From: Massilia oculi
GTDB lineage: Bacteria > Pseudomonadota > Gammaproteobacteria > Burkholderiales > Burkholderiaceae_D
Assembly (NCBI RefSeq): GCF_003143515.1
Contig: NZ_CP029343.1
Span: 2,108,001-2,172,000, forward strand
Length of the DNA stretch: 64,000 nt
Direction of reading: 5' to 3'
Below the pieces are notes generated by a model, which was not told where the DNA came from, did no database searches, and saw only the letters and a program-made list of their open reading frames with translations. How positions within the stretch are numbered: position 1 is the stretch's first letter; every line of letters starts with the position of its first letter. Made by a program: the position numbers and the translations under genes. This document shows, piece after piece, positions 47,421 to 58,926 of the stretch.

Positions 47421-49430
47421 TTATTCGGTCCTGGTTGCGGTAACGGGGGCCGCGGCGGAAGACGCGGCAACGGCGACCGGGGCCGGCGCAGAAGCAGGGG
47501 CAGGAGCAGGCGCCGCCTTCCTGACGGTGACGGGACGGGCGCCGCGCTGTGATCCCGACGCCGGTTCCGGCGGCGGCGCCGGACGCTTGCCGAGGATCGC
47601 GTAGTCGAGCACCTTGCGCGCGATCGGCGCCGCCACGACGCCGCCGAAACCGGCATTCTCGACGATCATCGCCAGCGCGATGCGCGGCTGCTCGACTGGC
47701 GCGAAGGCGGTGAACAGCGCATTGTCGCGATGGCGTTCGTCGATCGCGTTGGCATCGTACTTCTTGCCGCGCAGGCCGATCACCTGCGCGGTGCCGGTCT
47801 TGCCGGCCGAGGTATACGTGGCGGTGGAGAAGGCGCGTTGCCCGGTGCCTTCGCGCATCACGCCGGCCATCGCATCCTTGATGAAATCGAGGTGCTCCTG
47901 CTTCATGGACAGGCGCCGGGTTTCCTTGGGCACGGTCAGGGTGCGCTCGCGGGTCACGCCATCTTCCACCATCTTGACCAGGTGCGGCTTCATCACCACG
48001 CCGTCATTGGCCAGGATCGCGGTCGCATGCGCCAGCTGCAGCATCGTGTAGTGGTTGAAGCCCTGGCCGATCGAGATCGAGATGGTGTCGCCGCCCACCC
48101 ATTTCTGGGCCGCGCGGTTGCGCTTGAAGCGTTCTGCCTTCCATTCCTTCGACGGCAGCACGCCGACTTTCTCATGATCGAGGTCGATCCCGGTCGGCTG
48201 GCCGAAGCCGAACTCGCGCATGAACTTCGAGATGTTGTCGATCCCCATCTCGTTGCCCAGCTGGTAGTAATAGGTGTCGCAGGAGTGAGCGATCGAGTGG
48301 TACATATTGACGATGCCATGACCGCCCGGCTTGTCGTCATTGAAGCGGTGCCCGCCCAGCATGAAGAAGCCGGGGTCGCGGATCGCGTCGTGCGGACGGC
48401 GGTAGCCCAGCTCGAGCGCCGCCAGCGACATGAAGGGCTTGAAGGTCGAACCGGGCGGATAGGTGCCCGACAGCGGACGGTTCATCAGCGGCCGGTCGAG
48501 CGAGGTGTTCAACTCGTTCCAGCTCTGGTAGTCGATGCCGTCGACGAACAGGTTCGGATCGAAGCCGGGCCGCGAGACATAGGCCAGCACGTCGCCGGTC
48601 GACGGTTCGATCGCCACCAGCGCGCCGCGCTGGTCGCCGAAGGCTTCCTCGGCGATCTTCTGCAGCTCGATGTCGATCGACAGGATCAGGTTGCTGCCCG
48701 GGACCGGCGGCGTGCGCTTGAGCGTGCGGATCGCGCGGCCGCCGGCCGAGCGCTCGACCTGCTCGTAACCAGTCACGCCGTGCAGCTGGCGCTCGTAGCG
48801 CTTCTCGACGCCTTCCTTGCCGATATGGTCGGTGCCGTTGTAGTTGGCGGCGTCGTCGCCCTCCTCGATCGCGGCGGCTTCCTTGGCGTTGATCCGGCCG
48901 ATGTAGCCGATCACGTGCGAGGCCACCTCGCCCATCGGATACTGGCGGAACAGGCGCGCCTGCACCTCGACCCCGGGAAAGCGGAAGCGCTGGGCGGTGA
49001 AGCGCGCCACCTCGTCGTCGGTCAGGCGGGTGCGCAGCGGCACGCTGGCAAAGCTGCGCGACTCTTCGCGCAGGCGCTTGAAGCGGCGCCGGTCGCGCGC
49101 ATCGATCTCGACCAGCTTGGCCAGTTCGTCGATCACCGATTCCAGGTCGGCCTGCAGCTTGGACGGCGTGATCTCGAGCGTATAGGCGGAATAGTTGCGC
49201 GCCAGGACCACGCCGTTGCGGTCCACGATCAGGCCCCGGTTGGGCACGATCGGCACCAGCGCGATGCGGTTGTCCTCGGCCTGCGCCGCGTACTGGTCGT
49301 GGTGCAGCACCTGCAGCCAGACCACGCGCGCGACCAGCAGGCCGAAGCAGATGAAGACGAGCGCCACCAGCGCCGTGAGGCGCATCCGGAACTGGTGGAT
49401 CTCGCGGTCGCTGTCCTTGAACTCGGTCAT
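47421..49430 (-). CDS. mrdA: Penicillin-binding protein 2 (peptidoglycan transpeptidase)
   Basis: The product has 669 residues with an N-terminal membrane anchor (residues 15-40). Active-site motifs: S328 in PPGSTFKPF, SCD in AHSCDTYYY, and KTGTAQ. The C-terminal tail (about 60 residues) is rich in Ala and Pro, and is not part of the fold. It is the partner of RodA. mreD lies 28 bases upstream. Confidence 0.95.
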   Translation of the reverse strand: MTEFKDSDREIHQFRMRLTALVALVFICFGLLVARVVWLQVLHHDQYAAQAEDNRIALVPIVPNRGLIVDRNGVVLARNYSAYTLEITPSKLQADLESVIDELAKLVEIDARDRRRFKRLREESRSFASVPLRTRLTDDEVARFTAQRFRFPGVEVQARLFRQYPMGEVASHVIGYIGRINAKEAAAIEEGDDAANYNGTDHIGKEGVEKRYERQLHGVTGYEQVERSAGGRAIRTLKRTPPVPGSNLILSIDIELQKIAEEAFGDQRGALVAIEPSTGDVLAYVSRPGFDPNLFVDGIDYQSWNELNTSLDRPLMNRPLSGTYPPGSTFKPFMSLAALELGYRRPHDAIRDPGFFMLGGHRFNDDKPGGHGIVNMYHSIAHSCDTYYYQLGNEMGIDNISKFMREFGFGQPTGIDLDHEKVGVLPSKEWKAERFKRNRAAQKWVGGDTISISIGQGFNHYTMLQLAHATAILANDGVVMKPHLVKMVEDGVTRERTLTVPKETRRLSMKQEHLDFIKDAMAGVMREGTGQRAFSTATYTSAGKTGTAQVIGLRGKKYDANAIDERHRDNALFTAFAPVEQPRIALAMIVENAGFGGVVAAPIARKVLDYAILGKRPAPPPEPASGSQRGARPVTVRKAAPAPAPASAPAPVAVAASSAAAPVTATRTE

Positions 49431-49458
49431 TCTGGATAAACCTGGTGGAAACGCCCGG

Positions 49459-49977
49459 TCAGATCGGGCGGGTATGGTCGCGGTCGACGGCGCGCCGCTG
49501 GGGCGCCAGCAGCAGCCAGGTGATCACCGGCCACAGGGCCACCGCCACCACGCTCTCGACGAACGGCAGCAGGCCGGGGAAGCGGCCTGACACCACCATG
49601 TGCACGACCAGCTGGATGGCCTGGGCCAGCAGCAGCAGCGGGAACACATGCATGGCCTGGGTCAGCAGCGGGAACCATAGCACGCGGCGGTGGATCATGA
49701 TGGCCAGGTAGGACAGCACGGTGTAGGCGAGCGCGTTCTCGCCCAGCAGGCTGGCGTCGTGCACGTCCATCAACAGGCCCATGCAGAAGGCGACGCCGAT
49801 GCCGACCTTGCGCGGCTGGTGGATGCCCCAGAACACCAGCACCAGCGCGACGAAGTCGGGCGCCCCGACCCAGCGCCCCCAGGGCATCAGGTTGAGCATG
49901 AAGGCGCACACCAGGCTGAAGGCGATGAACAGCGGGCTGACGGGCAGCAGGATGTAATGCGGACGGCGACCGGGCAT
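49459..49977 (-). CDS. mreD: Rod shape-determining protein MreD
   Basis: It is a small integral membrane protein of the elongasome. The product has 172 residues and is mostly hydrophobic with five or six segments; it shows PWGRWVGAPDFVALVLVFW near the N-terminus and GLLMDVHDASLLGENAL. It sits 6 bases from mreC, typical of the mreBCD operon. Confidence 0.92.
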   Translation of the reverse strand: MPGRRPHYILLPVSPLFIAFSLVCAFMLNLMPWGRWVGAPDFVALVLVFWGIHQPRKVGIGVAFCMGLLMDVHDASLLGENALAYTVLSYLAIMIHRRVLWFPLLTQAMHVFPLLLLAQAIQLVVHMVVSGRFPGLLPFVESVVAVALWPVITWLLLAPQRRAVDRDHTRPI

Positions 49978-49983
49978 GGCGGC

Positions 49984-51087
49984 TTACTCCGTTCGGGCGG
50001 CCGGCGTGGGCGCGGTCGCGGTCGTTGCAGGTGGCGTGGCGGCCGGCGCCGCCGGACGTGGCGTGGGCTGGGCCGCGGGCGGCGTCGCCGCAGGCTGGTT
50101 GGCTGGCGTCGGCGTAGGCGCGCCGTTGGCGGCGGCGGGCGCGCCGGCCGCCGGCAGCGGCGCGGCAGGCAGCGGCGGCGTCGGCACCGCCGGCATCTTC
50201 GGCATATTGCGCCGGCTGCCGCTGTACGGCGCCTCGGGCGCCGGGCGCGGCGGCAAGGGGTTGTGCGACATGATCACCAGCACCTGGCGATTGCGGTCGA
50301 TGCCGGCCAGCGGCTGGCCGACCACGCGGCCGAACGAGCCGGCCGCCTTCTCGACCTGGGTCACGCGCGCCACCGCCAGGCCGGCCGGGTACATTCCGTC
50401 CAGGCCCGAGGTCACCAGCACGTCGCCGACCTGGATGTCGGCGTCCTGGGCCACGAAGCGCAGGTCGAGCAGGCCGGTATTGCCGCGGCCATAGACGATG
50501 CTGCGCAAACCACTGCGCAGCACCTGCACCGGAATGGCCTGGTCCTTGTCGGTCAGCAGCGTGACTTCGGAGGTGAACGGAAACACGCGGGTGACCTGGC
50601 CGACCACGCCGGCGTGGTCGATCACCGGCAGCCCGAGCGACACGTCGTCGCGCGAACCGCGGTTGATCACGATGCGGCGGGTGGACGGGTCGCGCGCGTC
50701 GTACAGGATCTCGGCCATCTGCGACTGCACCGGCAACTGCTGCTTGCCTTCCATCAGGCGCCGCAGGTGCGCGTTCTCGGCCATCTGGAACTGGGCCTGC
50801 TGCAGCAACTGGGCGCGCGCCAGCTCCTGGTGCTTGAGCGCCTGCACTTCCTTCTGCAAGGTCGACAGCGACGAGAAATAATCGCCCATATTGGCCAGCG
50901 CCTCGCGCGGCATCAGGGCCGCCATCTGCATCGGATAGAGCACGGTGGCCGCCACCTGGCGCACGCCGGACAGCAATCCCATGCGGGCGTCGACGAACAG
51001 CAATACGATGGCGATCAGTGCGCAGACCGTCGCCTTGACTCGTGCTGGGGCGCCTTGTTTGAACAGCGGCGGAGGACTGTATTCCAT
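49984..51087 (-). CDS. mreC: Rod shape-determining protein MreC
   Basis: The product has 367 residues. One N-terminal membrane segment (about residues 16-36), a coiled coil (about 70-110) and the periplasmic beta-domain with VVTSGLDGMYPAGL and VGQVTRVFPFTSEVTLLTD are present. The last about 75 residues are a Pro/Ala/Thr low-complexity tail, unusual in sequence content but frequent in this group. It links MreB to RodA/PBP2. Confidence 0.93.
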   Translation of the reverse strand: MEYSPPPLFKQGAPARVKATVCALIAIVLLFVDARMGLLSGVRQVAATVLYPMQMAALMPREALANMGDYFSSLSTLQKEVQALKHQELARAQLLQQAQFQMAENAHLRRLMEGKQQLPVQSQMAEILYDARDPSTRRIVINRGSRDDVSLGLPVIDHAGVVGQVTRVFPFTSEVTLLTDKDQAIPVQVLRSGLRSIVYGRGNTGLLDLRFVAQDADIQVGDVLVTSGLDGMYPAGLAVARVTQVEKAAGSFGRVVGQPLAGIDRNRQVLVIMSHNPLPPRPAPEAPYSGSRRNMPKMPAVPTPPLPAAPLPAAGAPAAANGAPTPTPANQPAATPPAAQPTPRPAAPAATPPATTATAPTPAARTE

Positions 51088-51187
51088 GACGTCCGTTGGT
51101 GGTAACGCGGGCGATCAATACCAAGGCGGGCAGATGCGCGCAGCTTGTGACCGCACGCCCTGCCCGCCCCGGTCGATCACGTGCGTC

Positions 51188-52545
<1,358 letters not shown>

Positions 52546-52845
52546 ATGTCCCTGACCCTTTCCGACGTAAAACGCATCGCCAACCTGGCCCAGCTCGACA
52601 TGGACGACGCCCATGCCGAGACCGCGCTGGCCGAGTTGAACGGCATCTTCGCGCTGGCCGAGCAGATGCAGGCGGTCGACACCACCGGCGTGGCGCCGCT
52701 GGCCCAGCCGCTGTCGGCGATCCTGGCCCTGCCGTTGCGCCTGCGCGACGACGTGGTCACCGAAGAGAATCGCCGCGACGACTACCAGGCGCCGGCGCCG
52801 AAGGCGCAGGATGGCCTGTACCTGGTGCCGAAGGTCATCGAGTAA
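52546..52845 (+). CDS. gatC: Asp-tRNA(Asn)/Glu-tRNA(Gln) amidotransferase subunit C
   Basis: The product has 99 residues. It wraps around GatA-GatB and stabilises the complex. [19 protein letters not shown] and LRDDVV are typical. ATG 52546 is chosen on homology; upstream in-frame codons are not conserved in type. gatA follows after 37 bases. Confidence 0.93.
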   Translation: MSLTLSDVKRIANLAQLDMDDAHAETALAELNGIFALAEQMQAVDTTGVAPLAQPLSAILALPLRLRDDVVTEENRRDDYQAPAPKAQDGLYLVPKVIE

Positions 52846-52882
52846 GTCTGCCTCAGAAAATCGCTAAAGAATCGACACGCAC

Positions 52883-54370
52883 ATGCATAACAAGACCATC
52901 AAGGAGCTGTCCACGCTCCTGCACTCGAAACAGGTGTCCGCGACCGAGCTGGCGCGCCACTACCTCGGCCGCATCGACGCGAGCGGGCACAACGCCTTCC
53001 TGCACGTTGACCACGAGCTGACGCTGGCCCAGGCCGCGGCCGCCGACGAACGCCTGGCGCAGGGCACGGCCGGCCCGCTGACCGGCGTGCCGATCGCGCA
53101 CAAGGACATCTTCGTCACCCGCGGCTGGCGCACCACGGCCGGCTCGAAGATGCTGGACGGTTACGTCAGCCCGTTCGACGCGACCGTCGTCGACCGCTTC
53201 AAGGCGGCCGGCATGGTCACCCTGGGCAAGGTCAACCTGGACGAATTCGCGATGGGTTCGGCCAACGAGAACTCGGCCTATGGCGCGGTGAAGAACCCGT
53301 GGGACGCGAACGCCGTGCCGGGCGGTTCGTCGGGCGGCTCGGCCGCGGCGATCGCCGCGCGCCTGGCCCCGGCCGCCACCGCGACCGACACCGGCGGCTC
53401 GATCCGCCAGCCGGCCGCCTTCTGCGGCGTCACCGGCATCAAGCCGACCTATGGCCGCGTGTCGCGCTTCGGCATGATCGCCTTCGCCTCGTCGCTGGAC
53501 CAGGGCGGCCCGATCGCCCAGACCGCCGAGGATTGCGCGCTGCTGCTCAACGAAATGATCGGCTTCGACGAGCGCGATTCGACCAGCCTCACTGTCGAGC
53601 AAGGCAATGTGCGCGAAGACTATACGCGCGACCTGAACAAGCCTTTGGACGGCCTGCGCATCGGCGTGCCATCGGAATACTTCGGCGAAGGCCTGGCTAG
53701 CGACGTCGAAAGCGCGGTGCGCGCGGCGCTCGATCAATTCGTGGCGCTGGGCGCTGTATTGGTCGATGTTTCGCTGCCGAAAACGGCGCTGTCGATCCCG
53801 ACCTACTACATCATCGCGCCGGCGGAAGCCTCGTCGAACCTGTCGCGCTTCGACGGCGTGCGCTACGGCCACCGCGCGGCGGAGTACAAGGATTTGCAGG
53901 ACATGTACCGCAAAACCCGCGCCGAAGGCTTCGGCAGCGAGGTGAAGCGCCGCATCATGGTCGGCACCTATGTGCTGTGCCACGGCTACTACGACGCCTA
54001 TTACGTGCAGGCGCAAAAGATCCGGCGCCTGATCGCCGACGACTTCCAGGCGGCGTTCGCCGACAAGTGCGACGTGATCATGGGACCGGTGGCGCCGACG
54101 GTGGCCTGGGACCTGGGTTCGAAGACCAATGACCCGGTGGCGAACTACCTTGCCGACATCTTCACGCTGTCGACCAGCCTGGCCGGCCTTCCCGGCATGT
54201 CGATCCCCTGCGGTTTCGGCTCCGGCAAGGATGGCGGTGAAGCGAACGGCAAGCGCCCGGTGGGCCTGCAAATCATCGGCAACTACTTCGCCGAGGCGAA
54301 GCTGCTGAACATCGCGCACCAGTACCAGCAGGCGACCGACTGGCACAAGCGTACGCCCGTAGGCGTGTAA
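52883..54370 (+). CDS. gatA: Asp-tRNA(Asn)/Glu-tRNA(Gln) amidotransferase subunit A
   Basis: It is the amidase that releases ammonia from glutamine. The product has 495 residues with the Ser-cisSer-Lys triad: Lys in VPIAHKDIF, and the two serines in [14 protein letters not shown] and [11 protein letters not shown]. It has no visible damage. Ammonia is passed to GatB to amidate mischarged tRNA. Confidence 0.96.
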   Translation: MHNKTIKELSTLLHSKQVSATELARHYLGRIDASGHNAFLHVDHELTLAQAAAADERLAQGTAGPLTGVPIAHKDIFVTRGWRTTAGSKMLDGYVSPFDATVVDRFKAAGMVTLGKVNLDEFAMGSANENSAYGAVKNPWDANAVPGGSSGGSAAAIAARLAPAATATDTGGSIRQPAAFCGVTGIKPTYGRVSRFGMIAFASSLDQGGPIAQTAEDCALLLNEMIGFDERDSTSLTVEQGNVREDYTRDLNKPLDGLRIGVPSEYFGEGLASDVESAVRAALDQFVALGAVLVDVSLPKTALSIPTYYIIAPAEASSNLSRFDGVRYGHRAAEYKDLQDMYRKTRAEGFGSEVKRRIMVGTYVLCHGYYDAYYVQAQKIRRLIADDFQAAFADKCDVIMGPVAPTVAWDLGSKTNDPVANYLADIFTLSTSLAGLPGMSIPCGFGSGKDGGEANGKRPVGLQIIGNYFAEAKLLNIAHQYQQATDWHKRTPVGV

Positions 54371-54402
54371 TCCCCGACGCTACTGAACAAAGAGAGAACA
54401 CT

Positions 54403-55863
54403 ATGCAATGGGAAGTCGTCATCGGTCTTGAGAACCACGTCCAGCTCACGACCCAATCGAAAATCTTCAGCGGCAGCTCGATCCGCTTCGGCGCCGAGCC
54501 GAACACGCAGGCCAGCCCGGTCGACCTGGCGCTGCCGGGCGTGCTGCCGGTGCTGAACCGCGGCGCGGTCGAGCGCGCGATCCGTTTCGGCCTGGCGGTC
54601 GGCGCAAAAATCGCGCCGCAGTCGGTTTTCGCGCGCAAGAACTACTTTTATCCCGACCTGCCGAAGGGTTACCAGATCAGCCAGTTCGAAGATCCGGTGG
54701 TCCAGGGCGGCACCATCAGCTTCGCCTATGAAAAAGACGGCAAGCTGGAGACGAAGACCGTCAACCTGACCCGCGCCCACCTCGAAGAGGATGCGGGCAA
54801 ATCGCTGCACGAAGACTATGCCGGCATGAGCGGCATCGACCTGAATCGCGCCGGCACGCCGCTGCTCGAGATCGTGTCCGAGCCCGAGATGCGCAGCGCG
54901 AACGAGGCCGTCGCGTATGCCAAGGCCCTGCACTCGCTGGTGATGTGGCTGGGCGTCTGTGACGGCAATATGCAGGAGGGTTCGTTTCGCTGCGACGTCA
55001 ACGTCTCGGTGCGCCCGGTCGGCCAGAAGGAATTCGGCACCCGCTGCGAGATCAAGAACCTGAACTCGTTCCGCTTCATGGAAGAAGCGATCCACTACGA
55101 GGTGCGGCGCCAGATCGAGCTGATCGAGGACGGCGGCAAGGTGATTCAGGCGACGCGCCTGTGGGACCCTGACCGCAAGGAGACGCGCTCGATGCGCACC
55201 AAGGAAGACGCCCAGGATTATCGCTACTTCCCCGACCCGGACCTGCCGCCTTTGGTGATCGGCCAGGACTGGATCGACCGCGTGAAGGCCGAGATGCCCG
55301 AACTGCCGGGCGCCCTGCGCGCGCGCTTCACGGGAGAATACGGCCTGCCGGAGTACGACGCCCTGGTGTTGACTTCGTCGAAGGCGATGGCGAACTACTA
55401 CGAAGCCGTGGTGGCGAAGGCCGGTAAGGAAAACGCCAAGGCCGCCGCCAACTGGATGATGGGCGACGTCTCGTCGACCCTGAACCGTGAAGGTGTCGAC
55501 CTGGCCGACTCGCCGGTAAGCGCCGCCCAACTGGCGCTGCTGCTCAAGCGCATCGCCGACGGCACGATCTCGAACAAGGCCGGCAAGGAAGTCTTCGCCG
55601 CGATGTGGGAAGCCGGGTCGGACGACGAGAACCTGGCCGACACCGTGATCGAGCAGAAGGGCCTGAAGCAGATCTCGGACACGGGTGCGCTGGAAGCGAT
55701 CGTCGACGAAGTCCTGGCGGCCAACGCCAAGTCGGTTGAACAATATCGCGCCGGCAAGGAAGCAGCCATCAACGCCCTGATCGGCCAGACGATGAAAGCC
55801 TCGAAAGGCAAGGCCAATCCAGCCCAGGTCACCGAACTGCTGAAGCAAAAACTCGCCGGCTAA
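54403..55863 (+). CDS. gatB: Asp-tRNA(Asn)/Glu-tRNA(Gln) amidotransferase subunit B
   Basis: The product has 486 residues. [13 protein letters not shown] starts the cradle domain; [12 protein letters not shown] and [10 protein letters not shown] are conserved; the C-terminal YqeY-like tail binds tRNA ([15 protein letters not shown]). AGAGAG precedes the ATG. It is the last gene of gatCAB; no classical terminator follows, only the repeat cluster. Confidence 0.96.
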   Translation: MQWEVVIGLENHVQLTTQSKIFSGSSIRFGAEPNTQASPVDLALPGVLPVLNRGAVERAIRFGLAVGAKIAPQSVFARKNYFYPDLPKGYQISQFEDPVVQGGTISFAYEKDGKLETKTVNLTRAHLEEDAGKSLHEDYAGMSGIDLNRAGTPLLEIVSEPEMRSANEAVAYAKALHSLVMWLGVCDGNMQEGSFRCDVNVSVRPVGQKEFGTRCEIKNLNSFRFMEEAIHYEVRRQIELIEDGGKVIQATRLWDPDRKETRSMRTKEDAQDYRYFPDPDLPPLVIGQDWIDRVKAEMPELPGALRARFTGEYGLPEYDALVLTSSKAMANYYEAVVAKAGKENAKAAANWMMGDVSSTLNREGVDLADSPVSAAQLALLLKRIADGTISNKAGKEVFAAMWEAGSDDENLADTVIEQKGLKQISDTGALEAIVDEVLAANAKSVEQYRAGKEAAINALIGQTMKASKGKANPAQVTELLKQKLAG

Positions 55864-55883
55864 ATCCCTTTCAGCCCATCGAC

Positions 55884-56049
55884 AATGAGGGTCAGAGTAG
55901 AATTACTGAGCAATTTCTTAAGATTGCCGGCAATTCGACGCTGACCCTCATGGCTTTCATACCCAAGAAATTATTCAGGTCGGGCACCCTGTCCCCACTT
56001 AATGAGCTTATGCGAGAAATTGCTCAATAATTCTACACTGACCCTCATT
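55884..56049. repeat. 166-bp inverted-repeat unit downstream of gatB (REP/BIME-like)
   Basis: The arm 55884-55919 and its inverted partner 56014-56049 match over 36 bases with three differences. Inside the left part lies a second dyad: 55885-55904 with 55932-55951 (18 of 20). All arms share the core AGGGTCAG-x-GT-x-GAATT. No ORF is present. The next repeat pair follows at 56174. Confidence 0.8.
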
Positions 56050-56173
56050 ATTAAGACGGCTCAGGATTCCCTCGAGTCAGCAATTGCCAGGCGTAATCCT
56101 CAAGCACTCACGACACTTTCACCTCTTATTTCAGATGGCAATTGAATCGAGTCCGCAGAACAACTAATTAAAC

Positions 56174-56235
56174 AGGGTCAACGTCGAATTGTTTGACAAC
56201 TTTGAGGAATTGTCCAATAAATCTACTCTGACCCT
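56174..56235. repeat. 62-bp repeat, copy 1 (AGGGTCA...TGACCCT hairpin)
   Basis: It is bounded by AGGGTCA and TGACCCT and can fold on itself. It matches the copy at 56270-56331 in 58 of 62 positions, in the same orientation, 96 bases apart. It shares the arm core with the unit at 55884-56049. Confidence 0.8.
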
Positions 56236-56269
56236 AATTAATTTGCACGACTTTCTGCAAATCTAAATT

Positions 56270-56331
56270 AGGGTCGGAGTCGAATTGTTTGACAACTTTG
56301 AGGAATTGCCCAATAAATCTACTCTGACCCT
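56270..56331. repeat. 62-bp repeat, copy 2
   Basis: It is a direct repeat of 56174-56235 with four changes. Between the copies, TTTGCA...TGCAAA and the flanking TAATT/AATTA give a third dyad, so the two copies form an alternating mosaic. The pyrE stop lies 19 bases away. Confidence 0.8.
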
Positions 56332-56349
56332 AATTGATGGGTTATTGTT

Positions 56350-57012
56350 TTAGATGCCGTAGCGGGTGCGGTAGGCGGCGACGGCGTCTTTGTGCTGGGA
56401 CAGGCGCGCGTCCTGGGTGTGGGTGTCGAGGTAGGTGAACAGGTCGCTCAGGTTGGCGATCGAGATCACCGGGATGTTGAATTCGCGCGACACTTCCTGG
56501 ACTGCGGACAGCTCGGACAGGGCGTCGTCCTTGCCCGAACGCTCCATGCGGTCCAGCGCAATCAGGACCGCGGCCGGTTCGGCGCCGGCGGCGCGGATCA
56601 TCGTCACCGATTCGCGCACCGAGGTGCCGGCCGAGATCACGTCGTCGATGATCACCACTTTACCCTGCAGCTTCGCGCCGACGATGGTGCCGCCCTCGCC
56701 ATGGTCCTTCGCTTCCTTGCGGTTGTAGGCGAACGAGGTGTCGCGGCCCTTCGCGGCCAGGGCCACGGCCGTGGCGCTGGCCAGGGTGATGCCCTTGTAG
56801 GCCGGGCCGAACAGCATGTCGAATTCGACGCCCGAATCGAGCAGGGTCTGGGCGTAGAACTGGGCGAGCTTGCCCAGCGTGGCGCCGTCGTGGAACAGGC
56901 CGGCGTTGAAGAAGTACGGCGACAGGCGGCCGGCCTTGGTCGTGAACTGGCCGAACTTCAATACCTCGGCCTCGACCGAAAACCCGATGAATTGCTGGCG
57001 CAGATCGCTCAT
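56350..57012 (-). CDS. pyrE: Orotate phosphoribosyltransferase
   Basis: It makes orotidine monophosphate in pyrimidine synthesis. The product has 220 residues. The PRPP loop is VVIIDDVISAGTS, and FGPAYKGITLA lies before it. GGGAGAG precedes the ATG. It is divergent from the exonuclease III gene, a common Burkholderiales neighbour. Confidence 0.95.
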   Translation of the reverse strand: MSDLRQQFIGFSVEAEVLKFGQFTTKAGRLSPYFFNAGLFHDGATLGKLAQFYAQTLLDSGVEFDMLFGPAYKGITLASATAVALAAKGRDTSFAYNRKEAKDHGEGGTIVGAKLQGKVVIIDDVISAGTSVRESVTMIRAAGAEPAAVLIALDRMERSGKDDALSELSAVQEVSREFNIPVISIANLSDLFTYLDTHTQDARLSQHKDAVAAYRTRYGI

Positions 57013-57208
57013 GTACTCTCTCCCTGAATGTCGAAAGCGGCTATTTTAATCCCTTGGCGGCGTGCAGGCGACTACCGGTCATCGGCCGCCCGGCCGTCGC
57101 CCCCCGCGCTGGCCAGCCTCACGAACGGGTCAAAAACACGCTACACTGTGCCGATTGTTGCCGGGAGTCTATTGAACCCGGCCCGTCCATGACCAGTTTC
57201 ACATCACC

Positions 57209-57979
57209 ATGCCAAGAATTATCTCCGCGAACCTGAACGGTATCCGTTCCGCCCACAAGAAGGGCTTCTTCGAGTGGCTCGCCACGCAAGATGCCGACTA
57301 CATCTGCGTCCAGGAGCTCAAGGCCCAGGAAGCCGACATGACCGAGGATTTCCTGCGCCCGCACGACTACCACGGCCACTTCCACTATGCCGAGAAAAAG
57401 GGCTATTCGGGCACCGGCATCTACAGCCGCACCGCCCCGGACAAGCACCGCATCGGCTTCGGCTGCGTCGAATTCGATGCCGAAGGCCGCTACACCCGCT
57501 GCGACTTCGGCGACCTGACCGTGATCTCGCTGTATGCGCCGTCGGGCTCTTCGTCGCCCGAGCGCCAGCTGGCCAAGTTCCGCTTCATGGAAGTATTCCT
57601 GCCGCATCTGCAGGAACTGCAGGCCGAGGGCCGCGAAATCGTGATCTGCGGCGACTGGAACATCGCCCACAAGGAGATCGACCTCAAGAACTGGAAAGGC
57701 AACCTGAAGAACTCCGGCTTCCTGCCCGAGGAGCGCGCCTGGATGACGCGCATCTTCGACGAACTGGGCCTGGTCGACGTGCACCGCGGGCTGGACCCGC
57801 GCCCCGAGCAGTACACCTGGTGGAGCAACCGCGGCCAGGCCTATGCCAAGAACGTGGGCTGGCGCATCGACTACCACGTCGCCACCCCGGGCATCGCCAA
57901 ATGCGCCAGGACGGTCTCGGTCTACAAGGACGTCAAGTTCTCCGACCACGCTCCCTTGATCATCGACTACGAGCGCTGA
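57209..57979 (+). CDS. Exodeoxyribonuclease III (AP endonuclease)
   Basis: The product has 256 residues of the ExoA/Xth family that cuts at abasic sites. Motifs: NLNGIRSA (N-terminal Asn), QELKAQ (metal Glu), CGDWNIAH, and the final SDHAPLI with catalytic His. Length fits the family. It converges with the pseudouridine synthase gene by one base of spacing. Confidence 0.92.
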   Translation: MPRIISANLNGIRSAHKKGFFEWLATQDADYICVQELKAQEADMTEDFLRPHDYHGHFHYAEKKGYSGTGIYSRTAPDKHRIGFGCVEFDAEGRYTRCDFGDLTVISLYAPSGSSSPERQLAKFRFMEVFLPHLQELQAEGREIVICGDWNIAHKEIDLKNWKGNLKNSGFLPEERAWMTRIFDELGLVDVHRGLDPRPEQYTWWSNRGQAYAKNVGWRIDYHVATPGIAKCARTVSVYKDVKFSDHAPLIIDYER

Positions 57980-57980
57980 T

Positions 57981-58919
57981 TCAAGGCCAATCCAGGCTGA
58001 ATTCGCTGCTGAAGCTGCGCCGCTGGCCGGTGAGCGGATCGTCGAAGGCGATCGAGCGCGCCAGCAGCTGCAGCGGCGATCGAAAATCGTCGCCCGTGCA
58101 CAGCAGCGCCACCGGATAAAAAGTGTCGTTCACGATCGGCGCGCCGAGCCGCGACAGGTGCAGCCGCAGCTGGTGCTTGCGGCCCGTGTGCGGATGCAGG
58201 CGATAACGCGCGAGCATCCCTCGCTGCTCGATCACTTCGATCAGCGTCTCCGAATTCGGCTCGCCCTCCACTTCTTCGCTGACGAAGAACTGCTCCGCAT
58301 CCTGCATGCGGCTGCGGTAGGTGAAGGGAAACTCTCGTCCCGGCATCGCCGGCGCCAGCGCCTCGTAGGTCTTGTTCACCACCCGCTTCTGGAACATCGA
58401 TTGATACGCCCCGCGCGATGCGGGATTGTGCGAGAAGATCACCACGCCCGCCGTCTCGCGGTCGAGCCGGTGGATCGGCACCAGGTGGGGCAGATCCTGG
58501 GCGCGCTTCAGGCGCACCAGCAGCGTCTCTTTCAGAAAGCGCCCGGTCGGGATGGTCGGCAGGAAGTGCGGCTTGTCGGCCACCAGGATGTGCGCGTCCT
58601 GGAACAGCACTTTTTCGTGGAACGGGATCGGCGTCTCGGCCTGTTCCAGCTCGCGGTAATACCAGATGCGCATGCCCTGGCGCACGTGGCTGTCGGCGGC
58701 CAATGCAGCTCCCGTGGCGTCGACGATCTCGCCGCGCGCCAGCCGCGCGGCCCACGCCTCGCGACTCACGTCCGGGAAGCGCTCGCACAGAAAACGCAGC
58801 ATGCCCCCGGCGCGGGTCTCGGTCAGCCACAGGTAGCTGGGCGAGACGCCGTCGCGGATCGGCAGCGGCACGTAAGCGTTGGCTTCGGCCTGCCGGCCCT
58901 TGACGACTACACGACCCAT
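57981..58919 (-). CDS. RluA-family pseudouridine synthase
   Basis: The product has 312 residues. The catalytic Asp is in HRLDRETAG; the N-terminal part (LRFLCERFPDVSREAWAARL) resembles an S4-like domain, and HPHTGRKHQLRLHL follows. The long N-terminal region and HFLPTIPTGRF are those of TruC/RluA-like proteins with unassigned target. It starts 7 bases after the M48 protease gene stop. Confidence 0.87.
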   Translation of the reverse strand: MGRVVVKGRQAEANAYVPLPIRDGVSPSYLWLTETRAGGMLRFLCERFPDVSREAWAARLARGEIVDATGAALAADSHVRQGMRIWYYRELEQAETPIPFHEKVLFQDAHILVADKPHFLPTIPTGRFLKETLLVRLKRAQDLPHLVPIHRLDRETAGVVIFSHNPASRGAYQSMFQKRVVNKTYEALAPAMPGREFPFTYRSRMQDAEQFFVSEEVEGEPNSETLIEVIEQRGMLARYRLHPHTGRKHQLRLHLSRLGAPIVNDTFYPVALLCTGDDFRSPLQLLARSIAFDDPLTGQRRSFSSEFSLDWP

Positions 58920-58926
58920 CGAGCCA

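Larger units (their letters stand above)
55864..56349. other. 486-bp intergenic block with repeats and no gene
   Basis: Except for the repeats, the sequence at 56050-56170 has no recognisable gene remnant. The whole block is clearly richer in A and T than the surrounding genes. The convergent gatB and pyrE genes end here. Confidence 0.6.
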
